Position numbers and translations under genes: made by a program
Part shown: piece by piece, positions 9,726-18,326 of the stretch
Layout of the letters: the number at the start of each line of letters is the position of its first letter
Position numbering within the stretch: the first letter of the stretch is position 1
Source of the DNA: Cubamyces lactineus
Lineage: Eukaryota; Basidiomycota; Agaricomycetes; Polyporales; Polyporaceae
NCBI GenBank assembly: GCA_022376465.1
Contig: JACDTU010000011.1
Location: 434,001-498,000, forward strand
DNA length: 64,000 nucleotides
Direction of reading: 5' to 3'
Notes under the pieces: generated by a model
Told to the model about the DNA's origin: nothing
Databases searched by the model: none
Seen by the model: the letters and a program-made list of their open reading frames with translations, nothing else

Positions 9726-12170
9726 ATGTCTCAGGAGCCCCGTCGTTCTGGGAGCAAGTTAACCCCTCATTCCCGTCTCAATGTCGAACCCCAACGACAA
9801 CGAAGCCGCCTGGTCAGCAACCGCCCTGATCGTGCTCCCATCCCGTCAGCAGGAACCTCGGCCCCGCCAGCAGGATCGTCCGCTCTGCCTGCAAGATCCT
9901 TCGCTACGCCTACAGGCCTCTCCGCCCTGTTACCATCTGTCCTCTCGGACAACCTCCCGCCGTCAAGTGACGTACAGTACCCTCTATACCACTCATTCAA
10001 CATCGCCTCGCTGCCTGCCTTGGTAGCGGATGAATCTGCACCACTCTTCGACTCCGTAGCAGCAGAAGATCGAGAGCTGATTGAGGACTACTGGTTCGCT
10101 TTGCATGCGATCGGTGGGATCTTCCGGATCGAGGACGCCCACTATGTTCTGCAGGATTGGGACAGCAAAGCGAAGTGCTTACAGGTGCGTGTACCATTTC
10201 TTGCAGATCTCCGCTTTCTAATCCATATTCATTTCAGATTGGCGTGTACCGTCACCTCATCCGGCTCCCGCATGGTCCTGGAGAGTCAGGGACGGTGTGC
10301 ACCTGCCCCCAGTGGAAGGCGCGCAATACGTGTTTGCATCTCTCGACCTCCCTCAGCTACAGACATGTGCTTAGCACTCTACGTCTCATTGCACCATCTC
10401 CTATCCCTCCTGCTGTCTTTCTATGCACTACTGCATTCTGCGAGGTTCATGTTTTTTCTTGTGTGTCTGCGACAAGCCAATACGAGTCCGGAAAACGTGT
10501 AATAGTGGTGCTGCGGAGGGATGGACGCTGGCACTGCGAGTCATGCCGGTACACTGACTCCTGTAAGCACAAGCCCCATGCCTGTGCCCTTGCAGCCAAC
10601 ATCGGACTTGCGATCGAGTCTGGGGACCCTACGAGTGCCCTCCATGGGGACGATCAAACTGGTGCTGACACTGAGGGTGCTGTTTTGTTGGCTGCTGGTA
10701 CCTGGAATGACGGCGGGCACAGCTGTGTCTCCCACATGAAGATCCTCCCACCCCGCTGGTGTGCCTTGCCATCTGAGAACATCCCCACCCCCTCCGTCTT
10801 GACTTCAGATGTTGATCATCTCAGCCTTGATGCTCTCTCCCGGTGTGCATGCGGAACGCCCATTCAGGCGATCCCAGGGTGGGAAGCCCAGGCTCCGACA
10901 ACACAGCGAGCAATCCTATTTGGAAGTCGCTCCAGAAGAGGCGTGACGATTGATGTAGTTCCTTGTCCTACTTGCCACCATCGACGCCGGTTCATCGGGC
11001 CTGATCTCGGGGTCCTGGCGATCTTGAACCTGAATAACGAGTACCTGTTTACTCATGAGCTTCTCAATGGCTACACCAATGCGTTCACAGCATCCGAAAC
11101 ACCGTTCAGCGCATTCTGCCTGATGCTTCGTCGCTCATACGAAGAGGCTGGACCAGAGGCAAAGTTCTGTGCAGATGAGACATTTGTTCGTGCTTGGTTC
11201 GCATTTGTCAAGCTCCAGGAGCTCGACAGTGGCTTCAAGTGCCCTACGTGCGGCCCAGCCCCTTCGGTAGTCATCGCCGATGGCGTTAGCCTTGCGCCAC
11301 ATGCATCAAAGCTCACACCCCTTGTTATGCCACCGACGCATACAAATGCCTCGAGCGAACGCATCGAGAGTATCTCCTCCTACCGAGCTCGAAAACTGCC
11401 TGCAATTCATCAGAAAGCAATACGCAAGGAGATCCACACACTTCTGGATATGTCGACACAAGAACCGCAGACATTGCAAGACTCTGACCTTTCCGATGAC
11501 ATTCGCACATTGTATCCCGAAATCGTGGTGTTCCTACGTACAACGCTCCATGCCGACATGTATAGCGTGAAAATGAGACACCGACGAAAGGCATACCGTG
11601 ATCTGATGAGACAGGTGTGTTCAGTACCATTGCAGTCGACGTAGCATGGAAATTCACGAAGCATGTCATTTATTATACAGATTGCCTCTCCTGATATTGT
11701 ACTCCAACTTGTGCCCTCCCAAGCCATAAACGCCCTTATCCAGTTCGCGGAGACAGGAGTAGCTGCTGATTGGCTACAAGCATACTGTCCTGCTATAGGC
11801 ACCATCCTCAAGGTGCATAGCGCCGAGGCTTCAGCCATTCCGGATACGGTCAGGGATGTCGCCCGATGGCTGGGATCCTGTGCACAGAACGTATTCTCAC
11901 GGCTTGCCCAACACTCCCCTGCGACCCCCACGGTGACGACCGTGCACCCCCCAGGTCCACCGCTTGCATCATCACGGTCTACCCATAGCTGGATCGAGAC
12001 TGGGACATGCTACGGTCTCCCTGCGATCCGCTCTCGCCGAGTGTATCCTAAGCTGCGACATGATGGTGCAACGACTGATCGGGATGCAGAAGAGCTTGGG
12101 GAATGCAACAAGTTTTATAAAACATACTCCACTAATCAGCTAGCAGGAGGAATCCTTGTGCTCTGGTGTC
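9726..12170 (+). pseudogene. KDZ transposase, N-terminal part (interrupted by the retrotransposon)
   Basis: Exons run 9726-10184, 10238 to about 11614 and about 11683-12170. After a low-complexity Ser/Pro/Ala-rich start comes a SWIM-type zinc finger (CTCPQWKARNTCLHL, CxC-x8-CxH) and then a second Cys cluster (WHCESCRYTDSCKHK). Next is the Cys-rich region that accompanies KDZ transposases, with the segments NAFTASETPFSAFCLML, FVRAWFAFVKLQELD and FKCPTCGPAPSVVIADGVSL. The reading frame then reaches NKFYKTYSTNQLAGGI followed by VLWC, the lead-in to the catalytic core, where the LTR element begins. In related proteins WC is followed by a conserved His-Cys stretch, and that stretch is found in frame right after the retroelement at 19828. 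ATG 9726 is preferred over upstream non-ATG codons. The break should inactivate this copy. Confidence 0.88.
12166..12170. repeat. 5 bp target-site duplication, left (gtgtc)
   Basis: gtgtc abuts the 5' LTR and recurs at 19828-19832 after the 3' LTR, the usual 5 bp for Ty3/gypsy integrases. Confidence 0.93.
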
Positions 12171-12240
12171 TGTTACGACGCTCACTGTGTCACGGTCACC
12201 CAGTTTCCTTTTCTTCTCTCTCCCTCGTGCCTCCGTTATG

Positions 12241-12328
12241 CCACGTCATCCTTTCCCATGCCACGTCACCCTTTCCCACCGGTTCACACGGCTGTTGTAT
12301 TACTACCCTATCACCTTCCGCCACGTCA
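12241..12328 (+). promoter_or_regulatory. repeated CRE/ATF-like ccacgtca motifs in the LTR U3 region
   Basis: Three ccacgtca copies occur at 12241-12248, 12261-12268 and 12321-12328. The first two belong to a 20 bp near-perfect tandem repeat (ccacgtca followed by t/cctttccca). The core tgacgtgg resembles bZIP sites. Binding by a host factor is inference. Confidence 0.45.
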
Positions 12329-12433
12329 TCGCCACATCATCTGTACTCCCAGCCCTGACTCTACGTAGTTATACTGGACTCTCACGGTACGTGGCGCCTA
12401 CGTGGCGCTGACGTGTCCATGTCTCTCTTCCTG

Positions 12434-12440
12434 TATTTAA
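12434..12440 (+). promoter_or_regulatory. LTR TATA box
   Basis: tatttaa lies 33 bases before agctcgacct (12467), which would be the transcript 5' end if the self-priming model is right. Confidence 0.6.
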
Positions 12441-12466
12441 GACCAGAGGATCCACTCGGGATCCTC

Positions 12467-12476
12467 AGCTCGACCT
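12467..12476 (+). promoter_or_regulatory. putative transcript 5' end / self-primer (agctcgacct)
   Basis: These 10 bases are an exact reverse complement of aggtcgagct at 12590-12599, just inside the 5' LTR. They sit at the distance expected for a start site after the TATA box. Confidence 0.6.
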
Positions 12477-12589
12477 GGTTATCCATTGCCTATTCCTCTG
12501 AACCTCTACTCGACTCGAACTACTGGAGACCTCTGGTCCGATCCCTAGGACGTCGCTCGCTGTGACCGATCTAGGCTCGTCGTAACATT

Positions 12590-12599
12590 AGGTCGAGCT
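12590..12599 (+). other. primer-binding site of the Tf1-like self-priming type
   Basis: It starts 2 bases after the LTR end and pairs perfectly with the proposed 5' end of the element's own RNA. No TGG-initiated tRNA-complementary site is seen at the usual place. Confidence 0.6.
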
Positions 12600-13119
12600 C
12601 ACCAGAACCCGTCGATCTACCCAGATCTTGACACACGACACCCGCTCAAGACAGAGCGGCCCCGAACCGAACAACACGGCGTCGATACCGAAAGAATTTG
12701 CGGTTGACAAGGAAGCCAAGCTAGTCTACTACGAAGGGCAACAAGTCTTCTGGAAGAACAAGTCCTGGCACTTCACCGAAGTCCCTCTCACCTGGCGGAA
12801 CTGCCTTGACATCGACCCCGACTACCGAAGACGCTACCGCGAAATATCACTTGGAGACGAACTTCCGGAGGAACCAGCGGCCACCCCGGAACCGAGAACA
12901 GAACCAGAACAACCTTCCCCGGTAGACTTCACTACTCCCAGACCAGCTCAGGCAGAGATACTCGAGGAGAGTGAACCAGAAAGCGAGAACGCTACAAGAA
13001 CTTCGAACGACGACCACGACCCGGAGGGAAGCGAAGCCGCACCAGAACCCGTAGGGAAGACCCCTCAAGAAGAATCGAACCGAACCACGAACGAACCCGA
13101 AGGCCGAACCGAAGCCACG

Positions 13120-14121
13120 ATGGCTGAAGAAAAGACGAACGAGATCAAGCTCAAGATGCCCCCAGAGTTCTCAGGGAAGCGGGGCGAAGTAGTGGAGTGG
13201 TTGCAGAAATGCTCCCTCTACCTCACGATGAACAAGAAGACCTACGCCACCGACGAAATGAAGATCGTCTTCTGCCTTATGCTGATGAACGGGGGCACCG
13301 CCGGAACCTGGGCCCGCACCTTCATTGAAGACGTAGAACGGCAGGCAGCCGACCAGAACAAGAACCGAAGACCAGGCGAAGAACGCATCGAACCCAACTA
13401 CGGAACATGGGACGACTTCAAGAAGCAACTACTGGAAGCATTCGACGACATCGACCAGAAGGCCAGCGCCCGTGTACTGCTGCGAAACCTGAAGCAAGGA
13501 AGCAAGAAAGTCGAAGACTACATCGCCGAGTTCAAGTCGATCATCTCGCGATGCGGAATCACAGAGTTCGAAGTCATTGCCGACTTCTTCTACGCTGGAC
13601 TCAACCGTCCCCTTCGAGAGAAGATCTTCGGGATGTACCCCCTACCGAAGGATGCCAGCGAACTCTACCTCCGAGCCTCCACTCTCGAACAGCAGTATCA
13701 CCTGGGAAGAGCATACGACGGGAAGACCTCGACCTTCCGACCTACGTACAAGCCGTACAGACCCCGACCGCAAGAACGCGACCCTGACGCCATGGATGTC
13801 GACAAGATGACGACCGAAGAACGTGAGAAGCACTACCGAGAAGGACGATGCTTCAATTGCCACCAGATAGGGCATCTAGCGCGGCAGTGCCCCAACAGAA
13901 GAACCAACGACCGTAAGAAGACGAAGCCTGCCGCCAAGGCCCGCATCACCGAGGTCGAAGAAGACGAGAGCGACGATGATGAAGACATCAAATCCATCGA
14001 CAGCCAAGCGGCTGACAAGAAGCAGCTTATCGCAGCAAGGATCCGTACCGCTCTGAAGGGGCTAGAAGAAGACCAAGACGCGAAGGAAATCCTCGCAAGC
14101 TTCTCCAACGAGGGTTTTTGA
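13120..14121 (+). CDS. gag: chromovirus Gag (capsid and CCHC nucleocapsid)
   Basis: The first ATG of the element's RNA in any frame is 13120, in the strong context acgatggct. It opens a 333-residue Gag with a retrotransposon capsid domain (MPPEFSGKRGEVVEWLQKC, later WDDFKKQLLEAF and VEDYIAEFKSII) and a CCHC zinc knuckle, CFNCHQIGHLARQC, coded at 13849-13890. The same frame stays open upstream to 12592, adding about 176 codons with protein-like composition (YYEGQQVFWKNKSWHF, then an acidic Glu/Pro-rich stretch) but with no ATG. A non-AUG-initiated longer form is therefore possible. The stop TGA is at 14119-14121, directly after a slippery heptamer. Confidence 0.85.
   Translation: MAEEKTNEIKLKMPPEFSGKRGEVVEWLQKCSLYLTMNKKTYATDEMKIVFCLMLMNGGTAGTWARTFIEDVERQAADQNKNRRPGEERIEPNYGTWDDFKKQLLEAFDDIDQKASARVLLRNLKQGSKKVEDYIAEFKSIISRCGITEFEVIADFFYAGLNRPLREKIFGMYPLPKDASELYLRASTLEQQYHLGRAYDGKTSTFRPTYKPYRPRPQERDPDAMDVDKMTTEEREKHYREGRCFNCHQIGHLARQCPNRRTNDRKKTKPAAKARITEVEEDESDDDEDIKSIDSQAADKKQLIAARIRTALKGLEEDQDAKEILASFSNEGF
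14112..14118 (+). promoter_or_regulatory. putative -1 ribosomal frameshift heptamer GGGTTTT
   Basis: G GGT TTT in the gag frame fits X XXY YYZ and is followed at once by the gag stop. A -1 slip enters the pol frame (TTT TTG AAG AAC). Seven bases later ccggcg (14126-14131) can pair partly with cgccg (14163-14167), and cgtg (14130-14133) with cacg (14143-14146). These are possible stimulatory structures, but not strong ones. Confidence 0.6.
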
Positions 14122-17100
14122 AGAACCGGCGTGTCTCGACGTCACGACCGCGTACTAAGGTCCGCCGTGTAATAGTAGCGCAGACTTCTCGACAGTCTAT
14201 GAGAATTCCGTTATCTATCCACGCGGACCTAAGCGTCGAAACGAAAGCCCTCATCGACACGGGAGCGGGAGAAGTATTCATGGACCACAGGTTTGCGAAA
14301 GAGCACAACTTCCCGCTCAAATCGCTGAAAGCCCCAATCCGAGTATACAACGCTGACGGAACCAGGAATGAAGCAGGCGATATCAAGAAATGCGCAGTCC
14401 TTGAAATTGAAGCTGGGCGCCACCAACACATTGTGCGGTTCCTGATTACGTCGCTAGGAAAGGAACCAATCATCCTGGGCCTGCCATGGCTGCAGCGCGT
14501 CAATGCCAACATCGACTTCACGAAAGGGACCCTTGATATCGACCCCGCCCGGGTGAACCGAACAATCGTGGAACATCTGCGTGCAATGTGGTTCCCAGAT
14601 CAAGACCCCTTCACCGGAAGACCCAAGCCAGTCGAAGAAGAACCGGACGAAGAAACAGAGGAAGAAGACGAAGACGTGACCGAGGAAGCATCGACCCAAG
14701 AACCAATCTACGAGAACATCGAACGAGTTACCCTCTCCGACGTGCACCCGGAAGAAGAACCCAATGACCAAGATCTGCTGATAGCTTATCTTCGCGGAGA
14801 ACACGAAGCCATGATAACACCGCACGCGACAGAATGGCACGGAGATATGCCTCGACCCGGATCCCCCCTCACCACGGAACACGACTACGAACCCACGAAG
14901 ATTGGACCTGGACCCACCATCGGAAGAATCCGACGAGCCCCACAAGGACTTCGATTTGCAATTGCAGCCAACGTCTGGATCCGAGCAAAGGTCAATCCCG
15001 CAATGGCACTCGCACAACAGCACCAAGCACAGGAAGAGAAGAAGACTTTCGAAGAGATGCTCCCCGAACCGTACCGAGGATATGCCGCCATCTTTGAAAA
15101 GAAGGCGTCCGAACGATTCCCACCATCACGACCCTGGGACCTGGCCATTGAACTCAAGGAAGGCTTTACCCCGAAGGACTTCAAGCGATATCAACTCACG
15201 CCCAAGGAACTCGAAGCCGAGGAAGAATTCATCCGAGAGAACCTACGAAAAGGCTACATCCGACCCTCGAACTCGCCGATGGCATCCCCATTCTTCTTCG
15301 TCGGCAAGAAAGACGGAACACTACGACCCTGCCAAGATTATCGATACCTCAACGAAGGAACCGTCCCCAACAAGTACCCACTACCGCTCATATCAGAATT
15401 GGTCGACAAGCTGCGCGGAGCGAAGGTTTTCTCCAAACTGGACCTCCGATCGGGATACAACAACATCCGTATCAAGGACGGTGATCAATGGAAGGCCGCC
15501 TTCCGAACCAGCAAAGGGCTATACGAACCAATGGTCATGTTCTTTGGACTGCGGAACTCCCCCTCGGCCTTTCAAGCTATGATGAACGCGATCTTCGCAG
15601 ACATGATCGACGAAGGATGGGTAGTGATTTACATGGACGACATACTGATCTTTTCGGCAGACCTGGACGAACACCGAAGAAGGACCTTACGTGTCCTGGA
15701 ACGACTCAAAGAACACGACCTCTACCTCAAGCTAGAGAAGTGCATATTCGACGCACCAGAAGTGGAGTATCTTGGAATGATCATCAGCGAGAACCGGATC
15801 TCCATGGACCCTATCAAGATAAAGGGAATACTCGATTGGCCAGAACCGACAACCGTCAAGGACGTTCGATCATTCCTTGGATTCGGCAACTTTTACCGAC
15901 GATTCATCAACCACTTCTCGGAGATCGCGCGACCGCTCAACGCGCTCACCAAGAAAGACGCCAAATGGGAATGGACAACGGAATGCCAGAAGGCCTTCGA
16001 CATGCTGAAGCAACGATTCGCGACGGCCCCCGTGCTGCAAATGCCCGACATTAGCAAACCCTTTGTCGTCGAATCCGACGCCTCGCAATGGGCCACAGGG
16101 GCAGTACTCCGACAACGAGACGCCAACGGCGACCTGCACCCGTGCGCGTATCTATCCGAAGGATTCACCGAAGCGGAACGGAACTACGAAATCTACGACC
16201 GAGAACTACTTGGCATCATTCGAGCCCTGAAGGCCTGGCGACACTACCTCGAAGGATCAGGGCACCCGGTTACGATCCTATCCGACCACAAGAACCTCAC
16301 CTACTGGCGCAACCCGCAACAACTGAACAGACGACAAGCACGATGGGCCCTCTTTCTCTCCCAGTTCGACATCCAACTCGTACATACCCCCGGCGCGGCA
16401 ATGGTACAATCGGATGCGCTATCCCGAAGACCCGACCACCGACAAGGATCAGAAGACGACAATACTGAACGAACCATGCTACCTGACAACCTCTTCGTAC
16501 GACTAGTGGACACCCGACTGGCACCGAGGTTCCGACACTTGGCCACGCAAGACAGACTCTTTTGCGACGCACTTGCTGCCATCCAACACGACGGACCACC
16601 CCCGATCAGAAGTGCACTCACCGATTGGCAAGAACGAGATGGCTTAATCTTCTACAAGAACCGATGCTACGTACCGGCCGACGAAGCCCTGCGACGAGAC
16701 CTGATCAGTCAACACCACGACTCCCCGGCAGCCGGACACCCTGGGAAATTCAAGACTCTAGAACTGATACGACGGTCATACTGGTGGCCCGGCATGTATG
16801 CCATGGTATCCCGATACGTCGAAGGCTGTGCCACATGCCAGCGGAACAAGCCAAACACACACCCGACCACCCCGCCCCCACAACCAATCCCCGCTGACGA
16901 TGTTACTCGGCCATTCCAGAACGTCACGATGGATCTCATCACCGATCTCCCCGAATCCCACGGCTACGATAGTATTCTGGTCGTGGTCGACCATGGCCTT
17001 ACGAAGGGGGTGATTTTCGCACCATGCAAGAAGACGATCGACGCAATCGGCACAGCGGCGCTTTACCACCGGCATGTCTACCGACGCTTTGGACTACCCA

Positions 17101-17966
17101 GCAAGATCATATCCGACCGAGGGCCACAATTCGTATCCAACGTCACTCGCGAACTAGGAAGACTCTTAGGCATCACCCTTTCCCCGTCCACCGCATATCA
17201 CCCGCAGACCGACGGACAAACTGAACGAGTGAATCAAGAACTGGAAGTCTACCTCAGGATATTCTGCGAAGGCCGACCAGACGAATGGGCGGAACACCTT
17301 GTCGACGCAGAAGTCGCACACAATCAACGGACCCACTCAGCACGGAACGCATCACCATTCTACCTCATGATGGGGTACGAACCAACACTGATTCCTATCG
17401 CATACCCCAAGACCAACACCCCGACAGTACAAGAACGGCTAGTGAACCTCCAGAAGGCCCGAGACGAAGCCCTAGCAGCCCACGAGCTAGCCCGACACGT
17501 CATACGCGACAGGTTCAAGGGAAAGTTCGTCCAATTCAAGAAAGGACAGAAGGTCTGGCTCGAAGGGAAGAACCTCAAGCTCGCTTACGCATCCCGGAAA
17601 CTCGCACCCAAACGGGAAGGCCCCTTTGTCATCACCGAAGTACTTGGACCCGTGACCTATCGGCTGGAGCTGCCGAAACACTGGAAGGTACACCCCGTGT
17701 TCCACGCATGCTTCCTCACCCCATACAAGGAAAACAACACCCACGGACCGAACTACACGAGGCCACCACCTGACCTTATCGACGGAGAAGAAGAATATGA
17801 GGTCGAAGCGATCGTCGGACACAAGACCACACGAGGCGGAATCCGCTACCAAATCAAGTGGAAAGGCTACTCCAGCGCCGAGAACACATGGGAACCCGAG
17901 TCCGCTCTAATTCCGAATGCCAAAGAAATCCTCCAACGGTATAAAAGGGCGAAGAAGCTGCTGTAA
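14118..17966 (+). CDS. pol: chromovirus Pol: protease, reverse transcriptase, RNase H, integrase, chromodomain
   Basis: The frame is open for 1,282 codons and is expressed as a Gag-Pol fusion by -1 frameshifting; it has no ATG of its own at the junction. Counting from 14118, the aspartic protease motif IDTGAG is at residues 46-51. An acidic linker covers about 171-195. Reverse transcriptase has LDLRSGYNNI at 441-450 and YMDD at 505-508. RNase H has ESDASQWATGAVL from 652. The integrase zinc finger has His867, His874, Cys904 and Cys907, and its catalytic triad is Asp939, Asp1000 and Glu1036, with exactly 35 residues between the last two. Near the C-terminus, from about residue 1224, a chromodomain contains YQIKWKGYSSAENTWEPES, which defines the chromovirus clade and may steer integration to marked chromatin. 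No stop or missing catalytic residue is seen, so this copy may be active. Confidence 0.96.
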   Translation: MKNRRVSTSRPRTKVRRVIVAQTSRQSMRIPLSIHADLSVETKALIDTGAGEVFMDHRFAKEHNFPLKSLKAPIRVYNADGTRNEAGDIKKCAVLEIEAGRHQHIVRFLITSLGKEPIILGLPWLQRVNANIDFTKGTLDIDPARVNRTIVEHLRAMWFPDQDPFTGRPKPVEEEPDEETEEEDEDVTEEASTQEPIYENIERVTLSDVHPEEEPNDQDLLIAYLRGEHEAMITPHATEWHGDMPRPGSPLTTEHDYEPTKIGPGPTIGRIRRAPQGLRFAIAANVWIRAKVNPAMALAQQHQAQEEKKTFEEMLPEPYRGYAAIFEKKASERFPPSRPWDLAIELKEGFTPKDFKRYQLTPKELEAEEEFIRENLRKGYIRPSNSPMASPFFFVGKKDGTLRPCQDYRYLNEGTVPNKYPLPLISELVDKLRGAKVFSKLDLRSGYNNIRIKDGDQWKAAFRTSKGLYEPMVMFFGLRNSPSAFQAMMNAIFADMIDEGWVVIYMDDILIFSADLDEHRRRTLRVLERLKEHDLYLKLEKCIFDAPEVEYLGMIISENRISMDPIKIKGILDWPEPTTVKDVRSFLGFGNFYRRFINHFSEIARPLNALTKKDAKWEWTTECQKAFDMLKQRFATAPVLQMPDISKPFVVESDASQWATGAVLRQRDANGDLHPCAYLSEGFTEAERNYEIYDRELLGIIRALKAWRHYLEGSGHPVTILSDHKNLTYWRNPQQLNRRQARWALFLSQFDIQLVHTPGAAMVQSDALSRRPDHRQGSEDDNTERTMLPDNLFVRLVDTRLAPRFRHLATQDRLFCDALAAIQHDGPPPIRSALTDWQERDGLIFYKNRCYVPADEALRRDLISQHHDSPAAGHPGKFKTLELIRRSYWWPGMYAMVSRYVEGCATCQRNKPNTHPTTPPPQPIPADDVTRPFQNVTMDLITDLPESHGYDSILVVVDHGLTKGVIFAPCKKTIDAIGTAALYHRHVYRRFGLPSKIISDRGPQFVSNVTRELGRLLGITLSPSTAYHPQTDGQTERVNQELEVYLRIFCEGRPDEWAEHLVDAEVAHNQRTHSARNASPFYLMMGYEPTLIPIAYPKTNTPTVQERLVNLQKARDEALAAHELARHVIRDRFKGKFVQFKKGQKVWLEGKNLKLAYASRKLAPKREGPFVITEVLGPVTYRLELPKHWKVHPVFHACFLTPYKENNTHGPNYTRPPPDLIDGEEEYEVEAIVGHKTTRGGIRYQIKWKGYSSAENTWEPESALIPNAKEILQRYKRAKKLL

Positions 17967-17972
17967 TCTGCA

Positions 17973-18131
17973 ATGCTCTCCCTCGCCATCCTCTTCGCCA
18001 TCTACTGCCTCACCCTCCTCGCTATCACCCTCCTCTTCCTCTGGTATATCCTCCGCGACCTCTTCAACCACATCATCGAGCACACTCTCCACAGCCGTGA
18101 CTACCCATCCCGATCAGCGTGGGGATCGTGA
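17973..18131 (+). CDS. small membrane protein downstream of pol (ORF A, 52 residues)
   Basis: It starts 6 bases after the pol stop with ATG at 17973 and ends with TGA at 18129-18131. The first 27 or so residues are strongly hydrophobic (MLSLAILFAIYCLTLLAITL and on to LWYIL) and predict one membrane helix, followed by a short charged tail rich in His and Arg. I know of no homologue. Too short to prove coding by itself; it is supported by position, a clean hydrophobic profile and the tight packing with the next two frames. Confidence 0.55.
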   Translation: MLSLAILFAIYCLTLLAITLLFLWYILRDLFNHIIEHTLHSRDYPSRSAWGS

Positions 18132-18136
18132 AGCCC

Positions 18137-18325
18137 ATGATCATCGCGCTCTTCACCTGCATGACCCTCGGCTACCTCCTTGCCCTTGCCTTCATCGCCA
18201 CTCACCTGCGCCTCTCCATCAACATCCTCGAAATTGCTCTCGAACACCGTGACCCTCTCGACCCCGCAAACGACAAGCTTGACCAAGCCGACCGCACCCT
18301 CAATAACTCCAGCTGGGACGAGTAG
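18137..18325 (+). CDS. second small membrane protein downstream of pol (ORF B, 62 residues)
   Basis: ATG 18137 follows the ORF A stop by 5 bases. The product begins MIIALFTCMTLGYLLALAFI, one predicted membrane helix, followed by an amphipathic stretch and a polar C-terminus (NDKLDQADRTLNNSSWDE). The stop TAG is at 18323-18325. No family is recognised. Like ORF A it has an N-terminal anchor and a short soluble tail, so the two could work as a pair. Confidence 0.55.
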   Translation: MIIALFTCMTLGYLLALAFIATHLRLSINILEIALEHRDPLDPANDKLDQADRTLNNSSWDE

Positions 18326-18326
18326 A

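Larger units (their letters stand above)
12171..12587 (+). repeat. 5' LTR (417 bp)
   Basis: It runs from tgttacgacg to cgtcgtaaca, which are exact reverse complements. It contains a TATA-like tatttaa at 12434-12440. Upstream of that is a cluster of ccacgtca (tgacgtgg on the other strand) motifs at 12241, 12261 and 12321, and a tandem tacgtggcgc pair near 12388-12408. The paired copy is 19411-19827, and by eye I find no difference between the two. Confidence 0.96.

Noticed and set aside
12156..12411. Short frames inside both LTR copies (also at 19410-19651)
   Set aside because: They are identical only because the LTRs are repeats, and they lie upstream of the predicted transcript start.
12588..12610. 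Ordinary tRNA primer-binding site after the 5' LTR
   Set aside because: No TGG-initiated stretch with clear tRNA 3' end complementarity is present; the self-primer pairing fits better.
14229..17852. Several antisense frames of 60-190 codons inside pol
   Set aside because: Shadows of the pol coding sequence with no protein-like motifs and no promoters.
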